Shown piece after piece: positions 1 through 11,984 of a DNA stretch of 64,000 nucleotides. Source of the DNA: Stomorhina lunata (lineage: Eukaryota > Arthropoda > Insecta > Diptera > Rhiniidae); assembly GCA_933228675.1 (NCBI GenBank), contig OW121741.1:75320629-75384628 (forward strand), in the 5' to 3' direction. Position 1 is the stretch's first letter. Every line of letters starts with the position of its first letter. A program made the translations under genes and the position numbers. The notes under the pieces were generated by a model. That model saw nothing but the letters and a program-made list of their open reading frames with translations. It was not told the origin of the DNA and ran no database searches.

Positions 1-1435
1 TTTTAACATTCTGCTACTTGGTTACATTTAGGGAATTGGGGGCATGGAGAGGGTAAACGGGTGTCGGAAAAATGCAATGAAAATTGCATTTTATGAATAA
101 AGAGAATGACTTTATGTTGGGAGTGCAACGGCTGGGTTTTTCCGTTGCATTGCCCAAGAGTCGGTTATATCAGCCTCATTCTATAAAAATATGTAGCGAA
201 TATTGTAGAAGGTGTGTGTTTAAGCCTAGAGAATGACAATGGCCTTTCAAGCATGAGGAAATGATGATGATGATGATGGAGATGACGATGTTTTTGCTAC
301 TGTGAGTGCAAGTGCAGCATGTTAAGCATTTATATGAGATGGTTGCAAGTTAATGAAAAATATAATTTGAATTTTATGTTATGGTCTCTGGATATATAAA
401 CCAAACCAACAACTGCCATGTCATCAGTAAAACAGCTCCAAAAATAAAAGGATACCAACTCACTTGTGTCGAAAAAAGAAAAGCCTGAGAAACAAAAAAA
501 TATATGAAAATGTCGTTACATTTTACAACCCATAATAAATGTTGCACAATTGCATTTCATCGCACCCAAATTGTGCGGTGGTCTGGGTTTTCTATGTAAA
601 ACAGTTGCATGCATCCTATTAAAAACATATACAATTTCTCATTTAATATTTTTATTATTTTCATCTTTTACATTTATGGGCTCTTTTTCGGTTACGGTTG
701 GCACCGTCGTCCGCCTCAACTCACCAAAGTCATCTTTTGTTCAAAATATTTTTGGGTTTTTATGTTAGTTTTACTTACAGCTTGTCTTTTTCATTGCACT
801 TTGGTTAAATGTTTATTAATTTTATTGAACAATTAATTAAATGCCACAGAATAACTGAATAGCTTCTGCAATAACCCCTTATGCACTTGCTGCAACATAT
901 CGTATTTGTTATTGTTGTATCAAACTTGACGAAGTTGGTTTTTGGTCTTACCAACCAATTTCATTGTTAATTACGCTGCTGATATTTACAAAAGGTCTGA
1001 TAGTAATCATACTTTTATGAATACCTGAATGAAAGCAAAAAAAAAACAAACATTTATCAAAACGAATGATAAATGCAATGAATACACTCGAAAAAAGTCC
1101 GAATTTGAATACAATGAGCTTCCAAATATTAATGGTAGATAATTGTACTTAAAATCTCAATTTCAAGTGGTGGATCTCCTTGCAACGAAAATACTACACT
1201 AAATATTTACTCGGTCAAACAAAGATTTGTGGGTTTTGATATTCATTTTAGGCTACCAAACTAGTGAATCATGGGTTAAATTGGCCTAACAATTGCTTGA
1301 TATAACCAACAAATTCATCATGGCTTTAACCCCCATATATCGGGTGGTTAAATTTCAAAGGCCGATGTTGATTTTGAATAAAACACAAACTATTTAGGAA
1401 ATTATTGTAATTTTATTTTATTATGATATATTGGT
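1..1435. other. AT-rich DNA without recognisable gene
   Basis: No open frame here resembles a known protein; the two short frames near 550-836 are low-complexity hydrophobic translations of AT-rich DNA. A short GAT trinucleotide run lies near 259-290. The last few tens of bases lead into the family A repeat. Confidence 0.5.
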
Positions 1436-2466
1436 ATCTTATCTTATATTCTTAAACGAGCAATAATTGTATGTATATATATATCTATAAATATAGAATG
1501 GCTATCTCGAAAACGGCTCTAACGATTTTGATAAAATTTTGACAGTGGGTACCTTTTTTGATGTATAGGTCGAAGAAGAAGGGACTTTTGGAATCTTTGC
1601 CTCTAAAAGGGTAAAAACGGGGAAAATCGAAAACTTTATATCTCCTAAAGTAATAGGTATAGAAACAAAATTAAAATTACGTTTTAAACAGCTATGAAAA
1701 TAAGCGGACAGGTTTTTGGTACTTTTTTGAAACTATGTCCGTTAGAGGGTAAAAAAGGGTGAAAATAGTTTTTTTGGTACTTTTTTAACCCACTCTTCTT
1801 TTGAAACCAAAGAATATATAAAAGAACTTTGTACTGCAGTCAATAGATGTGAAAGAAATATTGAACACGTATTTGGTACTTTTTTGATTTTGGGGCCAAA
1901 ATGGGTAAAAAAGGGATAAACTGATAACTTAACATCTCAAAAAGTAATATGAATAGGAACATTATGTTAACAGCGTTTTAATAAAATGTGCCGAATTCAT
2001 TTGGTACCCAAGAAGTACCAAATATGCATATGGAACTTTTTGAAATTAGGGAATAAAAAGGGGGGAAAAAATTATTAATGTTATAACTTTGAAATAAATG
2101 AATGTTTGTCTGTATGTATGTTCTTTGTAGAATAGTAAACTATGAATTTGATCATGTTATGCTCTTCAGCGAAGATGTTGCCGATAAGCCGGCGAAGGTT
2201 TTAAAGTTGTTAAGACTAATTTCCGTTAGGTGGCGCCACTGAAAATTACTAAAAATTAATTAAATCGTAAACTGTACATTTGATCATGCTATGATCTTTA
2301 GCAAAGTTGTATCGCATGAGCCGGCGATGGCTTTTTATTTGGTGTGAATAATTTCCGACAGGTGACGCTACTGAAAATTACTCAAAGTCAATTTAATCGT
2401 AAGCTGTACATATAATCATGCTATAATCTTTAGCAAAGTTGTTGCTATAATCTTTAGCAAAGTTGT
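1436..2466 (-). repeat. Dispersed repeat family A, copy 1
   Basis: Read on the minus strand, this copy matches 43460-44658 and the two halves flanking the gypsy element. It has a T-rich part with recurrent GGTACTTTTTTG and its complement, then about 2.7 tandem units of 132 bp carrying the core GCGCCACCTGTCGG. The outer end is marked by a TA-rich tract next to GAGCAATAATTGTA. A 23-bp stretch around TCTTTAGCAAAGTTG is duplicated in tandem at 2421-2466, where decayed mariner sequence begins. There is no coding capacity. I cannot name the family; it behaves as a non-autonomous mobile repeat. Confidence 0.75.
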
Positions 2467-3195
2467 TGTGGATGCCGCGACCACGGCGGCACACTTCTAT
2501 CCGATGGTGAAAATTTTCGATGACCCTGAGGAATAATGGAGGTTCTATGCCGTTAATGTGCCGAATTATCTCATCCTTTAGTTCTTGAACTGTTGCTGGC
2601 TTATCGACGTACACCTTTTCTTTCAACTAATCACATGATCTTGGCGGCCAATTGACATCGCCATTACGTGAGATAACACGGCCATTGAATTTGTTGCGCA
2701 AAAGAGAAATTGTTTCGTTAGCTGTGTGGCAAGTGGCATCGTCCTGCTGAAACCACTTATAGTCCACATCCATATCCAATTCGGGCCATAAAAAGTTCGT
2801 TATCATCTCACGATAGCGAACACCATTCACAGAAACTGCCTGACCGGCCTCATTTTGGAAAAAATATGGCCCCATGATGCCGCCCGCCCATAAACCGCAA
2901 CAAACATTCACTCTTTGTGGGTGCAATGGTTTTTCGACAATCACTCTTGGATTCTCATTCGCCCAAATGCGGCAATTCTGTTTATTGACGAATCCACTGA
3001 GATGAAGATGATTTTCTTCGAAAATTGATCATCCACTGTTGCCATTTCTTGCCACCATTCAATGGTCAAGAGGCTTTAGTTCTTGAGCCAATTACACCTT
3101 GTAAACGTGTAAATGCAAGTCTTTATGCATAATGTTCATCAACGACGAGCGTGTGAGGTGCAATTGTTGGGCACGACGACGAGTTGAGGTGGACG
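2467..3195 (-). pseudogene. Decayed mariner transposase, DD41D (rosa-like)
   Basis: Minus-strand conceptual translation gives a transposase middle and C-terminal part. It includes a VNKQNCRIW segment near 2960-2990, then GPYFFQNEAGQAV, WFQQDDATCHT (second catalytic Asp) and NWPPRSCD. Immediately after NWPPRSCD there is a stop, and the segment that should hold the third catalytic Asp (DYFLWG) is deleted, so translation resumes at VYVDKPATVQELKDEI. This copy is a dead relative of the nearly intact mariner at 62350-63647. The C-terminal end runs straight into family A sequence and no terminal inverted repeat is visible, so it is truncated. The boundary with the next fossil near 3195 is approximate. 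Confidence 0.8.
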
Positions 3196-3740
3196 GCTTT
3201 TCAGCCACGCGAAATGTTGCAAGTATTCATTCTTTTGAGGTAATTTTCGACCACTTTTGACACATATTGAGCGGAATTTAGCCATAACTCGACGAATGTT
3301 GTATTTTAAGTGCTCAAGAGTTAAAGGTTTGTCTGCATAAGCAGGGTCTTTTGCGTAGCCCCTCAAAAAAGTCTAATGGTGTCAAATCGCATGATCTTGG
3401 TGGCTAGGTGGCTAGGCTAGGTGGCTAGTCAGGAAATGTCTCTTGGAATAAAGCCATATTCGCTCGTGTTGTGTGGCATGTGGCACCGTTTTGTTGAAGC
3501 CACATATTCTCCAACAGGTAAATAAAATCGGTTATCATATGACCATAATGCTCCGAATTCAAGGAATCGACACATTCGGGTCTTCGGCAACACTTTCATA
3601 TACATTAGCGATATTTTCAGCGAAACGAGCGAAATGCACAGGCCTTTCAATATTTGCAACCGCTCCAGTCTCTTCAAATTTTTTTACAATTTCGCCAACT
3701 GCTTGCGTAGTTGGACGATTATGTAATCCATAATTTCCTC
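3196..3740 (-). pseudogene. Second mariner fossil with internal deletion
   Basis: On the minus strand the first part encodes NRPTTQAVGEIVKKFEETG and ends VAEDPNVSIP, the N-terminal DNA-binding region of a mariner-type transposase. It then jumps, after a stop and frame change near 3560-3580, to YGHMITDF, LQQNGATCHTTRAN and PPRSCDLTPLDFF. The second catalytic Asp is Asn here (QQNG) and roughly the middle 140 codons are missing. A C-terminal piece (YADKPLTLEHL) follows at 3290-3340. Wording and spacing differ from the neighbouring fossil, so this is a distinct copy, probably a distinct subfamily. It cannot be functional. Confidence 0.75.
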
Positions 3741-3949
3741 TTAATGTTCTTTGTAGTATGTTTTGATAATTTTTATTTTTTGATATTTTTACTTAAGCGA
3801 CCCGGATACCCGATACATGAAATGGTGAAAGCTGACCTGAAAATGAAGGTGCGCAAGTTAGCAGATGGCACAAAGATAATAACTGATTGCAGAATGAGTG
3901 CCCCGCAATGAACCGAAGCTGCTGAATGAGTCAGAATGGTTATGACGTC
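3741..3949. other. Spacer between mariner fossils, one unassigned open frame
   Basis: A plus-strand frame reads RPGYPIHEMVKADLKMKV and continues to a stop at about 3911. I do not recognise it. It may be leftover transposon coding sequence, given the mariner remnant just downstream. Confidence 0.3.
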
Positions 3950-4245
3950 GGTTTTCTGTTATTGTAATGACGCACTCTTCGTGGACAGCGAGCATTACTG
4001 TGCATTATTGGCCGAAATTGCTGCAAAACGGCCTCACATGAACTGAAAAATATTTAGTTTTTGCAAGACAATGCACTGGCATTGCCGCCACCATCGGGCT
4101 ATTACCTCTTTCCAAACTTCAAAAGATAGTTCATCAATAAAAAAATTATGCTTATGCGAGAAAATCGTCGACGCCACGGAGGAGTATTTTGCAAACCATA
4201 TGGAAAAGTACTCTTCAAACGGGATGGAAACAAATGCTTCTAAAA
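3950..4245 (+). pseudogene. Remnant of a DD34D-type mariner transposase
   Basis: The plus-strand translation contains VDSEHYCALLAEIAAKRPHM near 3980-4040. It resembles the segment of irritans/mauritiana-type mariner transposases just before the second catalytic Asp. Further on, VDATEEYFANHMEKYSSNG (about 4165-4225) resembles their C-terminal region. Stops and frame changes separate the two pieces and the catalytic segment is not readable. This is a different mariner lineage from the DD41D copies beside it and lies on the opposite strand. Confidence 0.6.
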
Positions 4246-4594
4246 TATCTTAGATTTCGATCTAGGTCTTTTAGTAATCGCACTATATTTGATGTTAAGG
4301 GTTTAAGGCAAAAAATACAATCTCTAAATGTCATTTGCAGTCTCTAAATGTTATTTAATGCATGAAAGGCTCAATGTTGTAATTTGTCAAAAGAAGCATT
4401 CAAATAGACATCTTCTAAAAGCTTTAAAAAATATTTTACTCCAAATTAATGTAGAGAATTTATATTTTGCTATAAGCCGGAGATATCACATTTCAATTTA
4501 ATATATAGTTTTATTTAAAAGGTTTTAGGCAGTTATATTTGACCTATATTGCGAAAGTTCGTAAATGTTAATTTAGAAGCACAAAAAGAAAAAA
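4246..4594. other. AT-rich spacer
   Basis: No gene-like frame, RNA gene or clear repeat was recognised between the mariner remnant and the start of the family B repeat. Confidence 0.5.
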
Positions 4595-6132
4595 AACAAG
4601 TAAGAAAGTGTTATAGTCGGTCAAGCCCGACCATACTATACCCTTTACCACTAGGTCAAATATTTTATTTTTCTTGTATAAAAGCAAATACCTGCAAAAT
4701 TTTGCTATCATACAAACATTTTCTCAAAGCTGTTTCCGTCATTTGGACTTGTACGAGAGCTAGGGTCAAATGTAGACCGATTATCTTGAAATTTGGCAAA
4801 TTGATTATAGTTGTTACAAAAAATATGTGTGCAAAACATAAACTTGAAATTCTCATTATCTTTAGATTTACGAGCGTTTAGTAATTATACCCTTCACCAC
4901 CATAGGTGGAAAGGGTATTATAAGTTTGTGCTGATGTTTGTAACGCATAGAAATATTTGTCTTAGACCAACCTTTTAGTATACCAATAGACTTAGAAACA
5001 CTTTCTGAGTCGATTTAGCGATGTCCGTCCGTCCGTTTGGCTGGCTGGACCCCCATGTAAACCTTGTAATCAAACTACAGGTCGCAGTTCTAAAGATAAT
5101 TCAATGAAATTTGGCACAGATAATTTTTTTGATAATGGGACCATGGCTATTGAAATTCGTCAAAATCGGTCCATTATTTATGGTACCTCCCATAGGTCCC
5201 ACTTCCCGGAATTGCTATATTGGCCATAAATATCAATATTTTTTCATGAAATTTAAAACAAATACTGCTTATGTAAACTTAAATCACTGTACCAAATTTC
5301 GGTCCACATTTCACCATAGCTCCCATACAAACTCTTCTTTAAAATCTAAAGATAATGAAAATTTTGAGTTTATTTTTTGCATACATAATTTTTGTAACAA
5401 CTGTAATCAATTTGCCAAATTTCGAGATAATCGGTCCACATTTGACCCTAGCTCTCATATAAGTCCAAATGACGGAAACAGGTTGAATATATAAGTTTTG
5501 AGAAAATGTTTGTATGATGGCAAAATTTAGCAAATATTTGTCTTTATACAGGAAAAATAACACCTTTGACCTTAGTGGTGAAGGGTATCGTATGGTCGGC
5601 TTGACCGACTATAGCGCTTTCATACTTGTTTTTGTCTCATTTAGTGCGTTTTTAAAGAAGAGTTTGTATGGGAGCTATGGTCAAATGTGGACCGATTTCA
5701 ACGAAATTTGGTACACTGATTTTAGTTTACATAAGCAGTATTTGTTTTAGATTTCATGAAAAAATATTTATATTTGTGAACAATATATCAATTCCGGGAA
5801 GTGGGACCTATGGGAGGTACCATAAATAATTGACCGATTTTGACGAATTTCAATAGCCATGATCCCTATATCAAAAAATGATCTGTGCCAAATTTTATCA
5901 AATTATCTTTAGAATTGCGACCTCTAGTTTGATTACAAGGTTTACATGGGGGTCCAGCCAGCCTGCCAGCCAGACGGACGGACATCGCTAAATCGGAAGG
6001 ACATCGCTAAATCAGAAAGTGATTCTAAGCCTATTGGTATACTAAAAGGTGGGTCTAAGACAAATATTTCCATGCGTTACATATACAGCACAAACTTATA
6101 ATACGCTTTCCATCTATGTTGGTGAAGGGTAT
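4595..6132 (+). repeat. Dispersed repeat family B, copy 1, split by another B copy
   Basis: The copy starts AACAAGTAAG at 4595, followed by a GTCGG..CCGAC-type hairpin and a subterminal CACCA motif. It runs to ACGAGCGTTTAGTAAT near 4884. The remainder resumes at about 5631 (GTCTCATTTAGTGCG) and ends at GGTGAAGGGTATA near 6132. The uninterrupted copy at 53250-54050 shows the two parts are contiguous in the family consensus. The part after the break contains a GGACGGACATCGC microsatellite-like core. It is non-coding; short frames in it are chance. Confidence 0.8.
4885..5630 (-). repeat. Dispersed repeat family B, copy 2, nested in copy 1
   Basis: A near full-length B element in reverse orientation. 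It begins with the complement of the 3' end (ATACCCTTCACCACC) and ends with the complement of the 5' end (CGACTATAGCGC...ACTTGTT). GTCCGTCCGTTTGGCTGGC at about 5026-5045 is its short tandem core. The insertion lies in a T-run of the host copy. Confidence 0.8.
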
Positions 6133-7164
6133 AAAAAATCACGAGGCATCCGAGTTTTTAGTGAGAAAGAAAATGTCACAAATTAAAACTTTAAATAGAT
6201 CTTTTTATAACATACGATTCATTCATTGATCTTTGATCAGTAAATATTTAAATTGTAGACCTTTTAAGAATCCACAATTCAGTCTTAGACTATCATTTAA
6301 TAAATATTTTTATATGCAAAACTATCACTAATTTCAACTTCCAACAGAGTTTATTATGTCTAATTTTTTTTCTAAGTGCACAAGTCCTGCATTCCTTTTT
6401 TGTACGTTGCAATAACATTTAACAAAATTTGTTGAAATATTCATGAAATTCTATTTTTCATTCCCTAAATTAAAATACCACAAACACATTTCACTCGTAC
6501 CATGGCCATAATCTGAAATCATAGTCCAAAAAACGTTTTACCTTGCATTCACTGCATTTCATGTAATTTTTCTATTTGTTATAAACTTTTGTGTGTCTCT
6601 GACCCTGAGCTGTGATATCTGTCTATTGAATGCACAAAAGTCATTGCATATGTTCATATTCTGTTATAATAACATATTTTATAGCCTATGTTTAGGCTTG
6701 CACTCAATTAAATTGCAATTGCAGTTTGTTTTTAGTATCGATACATTCTACTCTACTCCTTTATTACTTTTTGTTGTGCAATTGTAGTCATTTATTTTAC
6801 ATTTATTTTATATGAAATAGACCCATAAAGGCCATTGCTGTGTTAAATAGCAAATTGTTTTTATTGAAATTATTTGATTACATTTCATTAAGGTATGAAG
6901 TTAAATGTTATGATTTCCATTTGGTTTATTATTATTATGTTGGGTCAGATGTTGCAGGAATTTGGGTGGGAGTAAGAGTTAAGGTAAGGATTTTTTTGAG
7001 TTGGAACTTTATAGGGGAAGGGTTTATATAGCTTTCTTTATAGGAACAATTAAAGAACTATATTAAAGCTTTAAATGTTTAACAAGATTATATATGTTAA
7101 TATTTCAGAATGGAATTTACTATATAAAGTTAAGATGTTAAATGTGAAACCCAAATATTAATAA
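6133..7164. other. AT-rich DNA without recognisable gene
   Basis: Only short unsupported frames are present. No family repeat or structured element was recognised before the minisatellite begins. Confidence 0.45.
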
Positions 7165-7263
7165 ATATACATAAATAGCAGATACTTATATAGACGAAAT
7201 ATACATATATAGTCTAAATATTAATAGTACATACATATATAGTCCAAATATTAATCGTATATC

Positions 7264-7501
7264 GTAATATATAATTCCCCGACAACATTTCAATTGGAAC
7301 AAGGGTTACTTCTCTCAGACAATGAGCAATATCCGATTCTATTTTTAGACTCATTGAAAGGAACCTTCGTTTTAACTCCGGCTCCGAACGGCAAATGCAT
7401 TAGTTAGAGAGATTTTACATAGCCTAATACTCAATAACCAGAGGCTGATTGAGTTATGAGGTGGGTTTGGTCAGGGATCGAACTTAGGACCTCTGGTATG
7501 C
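7264..7501 (-). mobile_element. 5'-truncated tRNA-derived SINE inside Sat1
   Basis: It is closely similar to the full-length SINE at 60740-61053 and lies in the same (minus) orientation. Shared blocks include TTGGAACAAGG, TCTCAGACAATGAGC and ACTCCGGCTCCGAACG. Similarity stops at the B-box region (CAGGGATCGAACTT, ACCTCTG), so most of the tRNA-like head is missing. It is flanked by AATCGTATATC (7253-7263) and AATCGTGTATC (7502-7512), a plausible 11-bp target duplication with one mismatch. The same motif is also part of the satellite unit, so that evidence is weak. Confidence 0.75.
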
Positions 7502-7890
7502 AATCGTGTATCCTTATATAGCCCAAATATCAATCGTCGGAACTGATATAGTCCAAGTATTAGTCGTAGATTATTTTATAGTCAAAATATCAGTCGTAGA
7601 TCCTTATATAGTCCAGATATGAACCATAGATCCTTTTATAGTCCAAATATCATTCTTAGATCCATATAAAGACCAAATATCAATCATAGATCCTCATATA
7701 GTCCCAATGTCAATAGTATATCCTTATATAGACTAAATATCAATCTTAGATTCTCATATAGTCCAAATATCAAACATAGACTCTTATTTAGTCCAAAAAT
7801 CAATCTTAGATCCTTATATAGACCAAATAAGAATCGTAGATCAGTATATAGCCCAAATATCCATCCAAGATCAGTTTATAGTCCAAATAT

Positions 7891-8760
7891 CAATCGTAGA
7901 TCCTTATATAGTCATAATATCAATCGAAGATCCTTATTTACTCCAAACATCAATCTCAGATCCTTATTAAGACCAAATTTTAATCGTTGATCCTTATATA
8001 GATCAAATGTCAATCGTGGATCCTTATTTAGTTCAAATGTCAATCGTGGATCCTTATTTAGTTCAAATATCAATCATAGATCCTTCTATAGTCCAAATTT
8101 CAATCGCAGGTAGCTTTATATTCCAAATATCAATTGTAGAGCCTTTTATAATCCAAATATCAATCGTAGGTACTTATATAGTTCCAATATCAATCGTAGA
8201 TCCTTATATAGTCCAAATATCAGTCGTAGATCCTTATATAGTTCAGATATCAATCGCAGACCCTTTAATAGTCCAAATATCAATCTTAGATCTTTATATA
8301 GTCCAAATGTCATTAGTATATCCTTCTATAGTCCAAATATCAATCGTAGATCCTTAAGTAGTCATAATATCAATCGAAGATCCTTATTTACTCCAAACAT
8401 CAATCTCAGATCCTTATTAAGACCAAATTTTAATCGTTGATCCTTATTTAGTTCAAATATCAATCGTGGACCCTTATTTAGTTCAAATATCAATCATAGA
8501 TCCTTCTATAGTCCAAATTTCAATCGCAAGTAGCTTTATAGTCCAAATATCAACCGTAGAGCCTTTTATAATCCAAATATCAATCGTAAGTCCTTATATA
8601 GTTCCAATATCAATCGTAGATCCTTATATAGTCCAAATATCAGTTGTAGATCCTTATATAGTTCAGATATCAATCGCAGACCCTTTTATAGTCCAAATAT
8701 CAATCTTAGATCTTTATATAGTCCAAATGCCATTAGTATATCCTTTTATAGACCAAATAT
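7891..8760 (+). repeat. Segmental tandem duplication within Sat1
   Basis: The block 7891-8340 (15 units) recurs as 8341-8760 (14 units). Shared private variants such as GTCATAATATCAATCGAAG, CTCCAAACATCAATCTCAG and CAAATTTCAATCGCA fall at an offset of 450 bp early and 420 bp later. One 30-bp unit was therefore lost from the second copy or gained in the first. Confidence 0.85.
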
Positions 8761-10480
8761 CAATCAAAGACCCATATTTAGTCCAAGTATCAATCTTAGA
8801 TCTATATATAGTCCAAATAACAATCGTAGGTCCTTATATAGCCCAATTATCAATTGTAGATCCTTTTTAAGTTCAAATATAAATCGTAGATTCTCATATG
8901 ATCCAAATATAAATCGTAGATCCTAATATAGGCCACATATCGATCATAGATCCCAATATATGCCAAAAATCTATAATAGTAGATCCCAAATGGTCCAAAA
9001 CATCCTTGTATAGCCCGAAAATCCTCATATGGTCCAATTATCAATCGTAGATCCTTATATAGTCCAAATATTAATCGTAGGTAATTATATAGTCCAAATT
9101 ATAGTCCAAATTATACAGTCCAAATATCAATCGTAGATTCTTTTGTAGTCAAAATATCAATAGCAGATCGTTACAAAAAACAATCGTAGATACTTATATA
9201 GCTCAAATATCATTTGAAGATCCTTTAATAGTCGAAATATAAATCGTAGATTCTCATATGGTCCAAGTATCAATCGAAGATCATTATATAGTCCAAATAT
9301 AAGTAGCTAATCTTTGTATAGTTCAAATATCAATAGTAGATCCTTATATAGTCTGAATATCAATAGTCGAAATATTAATCGAATATTGTTATATAGTCCA
9401 AATATCAGTCGTATATCTTTATATAATCGTAGAGCCTTTTATAGTGCAAATATCAATCGTAGATTCTTATATAGTTTCAATATCAATCGCAGATCCTTAT
9501 ATAGTCCAAATATCAGTCATAGATTCTTATATAGTTCAGATATCAATTGTAGATCCTTTTATAGTCCAAATATCAATTTTAGTTCCTTATATGGTCCAAT
9601 TGTCTTTAGTATATCCTTATATACTCCAAATATTAGTCGTTAATCCTTATATAGTCCAAATATCAATCATAGACCCTTATTTAGTCCAAGTATTAATCTT
9701 AGATCCTTATATAGACCAAATACAAATCGTAGGTAATTATATAGTCCAAATAACAATCGTAGATCGTTATATAGCCCAAATATCAATTGTAGATCCTTTT
9801 AAAGTACAAATGTAAATCGTAGACTCTCATATGGTCCAAATATAAATCGTAGATCCTTATATAGTCCAGATATCGATCGTAGATACTTATATATGTCAAA
9901 TATCAATCGTAGATCCTCATATGGTCCAAAAATCGATCGAAGATCTTTACATATGCCAAATATCAATAGTAGATTCTCATATGGTCCAAAAATCAATTGT
10001 AGATCCTTATATAGCCTAAGAATCCTCATATGGTCCAATTATCAATCGTAGATCCTTATATAGTCAAAATGTCTATATAATTATATAGTCCAAATATCAA
10101 TCGTAGATCCTTTTGTAGTCAAAATATCAATCGTAGATCCTTTTGTAGTCCAAATATCAATTGTAGATCCTTATGTAGTCCCAATATAAGTCATAGATCC
10201 TTATGTACTTATAGTCTAAATATATGGTCTAGATGTCAATCGTAGATCGTTATATAGTCCAAGTATTAACCGAATATTCTTATATAGTCCAAATATCAGT
10301 CGTATATCTTTATATAGTCCAAATATCAAAAGTAAAAATCAATAGGTAATCGCTATATAGTCCAAGTATTAATCGTAGATCCTTCTATAGTCCAAATATC
10401 AATCCTAGAACCTTATATAGTTCAAATATCAATAGTAGATACATATATTAGTATATAGTCCAAATATCAATCGTATAATG

Positions 10481-11984
10481 TACGATTTTTATCGTAGATT
10501 GTGGATAGGAAGTATTGGAGATCGTGTGTCTATAGTTAAATCTAAAAAGACACGGGCAACGCCGGGTGAAAGCAACTATCTTCATATATTTTCGTTCTAT
10601 CATCTAATGCAATTAGATTTATATTAAATGCAATTGCACTCAATTTTAATTGGTTTTTGCAAATTACATACCTACAAATTTTGCAATTCAAATCAAAATC
10701 AACATTTAATAACCACAAATCCTTTTAAAATCGAAATCATATTAAGTAGCAATAACTCAATAAAACAATGAATAAATTGCTTATAAAAACAAATGAAAAG
10801 TATAGACTCGGTATATATGTAAATCTAAAATTTCTAATTTATACTCGTACAATGCTTTATCACAAATTTACAACGATATTTACATCCCAACACTCAAGCA
10901 ATTGAGTAACCATTAACAAACACACATTTCTATGAGTATTTATTACCCATTTCTAATACTCATAGTTAATGGATATGTATGTGTTGCGGTTTAGATGTTT
11001 GCAGTTGTATCTGCATCTCATCAAACAAAAATTTTAATCCTCAAATTGAAAATGTTCGAAAATTAATCATTTGTTGCGTATGCAATTAATCCAACTCAAG
11101 TGAATGTCAGAGTTAATATTTTACTCGTATCTACATACGAGTACAAGCAGAACGAGAACGTGTAAAGTAATGAATGATTTCAAATGTACACACGTAAACT
11201 TTTCTATGTACTCGTCCAACATATAGAGATATAAAATCTATTTTAAACAAATGGTTGTAATATTTTTTATTCTGAAGCTTGAAAATAAAAAAAATATATC
11301 GTTTGATATTTGAAAACGGGTATTACTTCAAAGGATATTTTCAAATTTTATATGAAGTTAAAAATCTTTAAATTAGTTTCCAAAAATATCGTACGGTATG
11401 AAAACAGCTCCAAAGAAATCACTCTTTATTTTGTTGTTCGGTACATTCATATCTAAATCAGTACTCGAATAGAAAGATTTGAGTTAATTTTCAATTCCGT
11501 TTTCAATTTTATAATTTCTGGTATTTTCTCTATCTGGAGAATACCAGAAATCCTATTGAAACCGCAATCACATCCTGCTGTTTTTAAACATACTCCGACA
11601 TTTTGATATGTACTAGCAATTACCTTGTATCATCTTGACTTTCATTTACACAGGTGTGCAAAAAAGTAGCACATGTGAATAAATAATATCCGAACTTTTG
11701 TTTTTTCCCCAATTTTATTTTAACCGATAAGTAACACTCAGCAAAATCTGCCAATGCAATTGCATATAGTGCATATCGTTGGTCTCATGTAGAAAGGCTC
11801 TAACTCACACTTTTTTCGAAATTGATTTTATTTGTGATTCCAATGCAGGAAACGCAAATACACCTCTTCACAAAAATTTAAGGCAATTTTATCAAAATTA
11901 GCGGTTATTTAAGTAGTTTTCTAACAAGGTCTTACTTATTCCTAAAAAACATTTTTTAAAACCCCTATCTAGTCAAATTATGGG
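10481..11984. other. AT-rich DNA without recognisable gene
   Basis: A short GC-rich island, ACACGGGCAACGCCGGGTG, lies at about 10540-10560. It looks like the edge of an unidentified mobile element. No gene, RNA gene or tandem array was recognised in the remainder. Confidence 0.4.

Larger units (their letters stand above)
7165..10480 (+). repeat. 30-bp minisatellite (Sat1), about 100 units
   Basis: The tandem unit is close to ATCCTTATATAGTCC plus AAATATCAATCGTAG, 30 bp. From about 7501 to 8940 the register stays at exactly 30 bp despite base divergence between units. Further on indels appear, and units carry variants with ATATGG or TTTTATAG. Because 30 is divisible by 3, one frame stays open and gives a decapeptide-like series (IVDPYIVQIS), which explains the 116- to 134-codon frames here. 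There is no promoter, varied composition or other sign of a gene. A SINE interrupts the array at 7264-7501. Confidence 0.93.

Noticed and set aside
4549..6000. Short ORFs in B repeats shared between copies (for example 4549-4881, 5111-5494, 53317-53586)
   Set aside because: Translations of non-coding repeat DNA; frames differ between copies and carry no domain signal.
8007..9815. Several 110-130 codon frames with repeated IVDPYIVQIS
   Set aside because: They come from the 30-bp minisatellite, whose unit length keeps one frame open; no gene-like start, composition or homology.
7500..10480. CRISPR-like array of about 30-bp repeats
   Set aside because: Repeats are contiguous with no spacers, and the context is eukaryotic.
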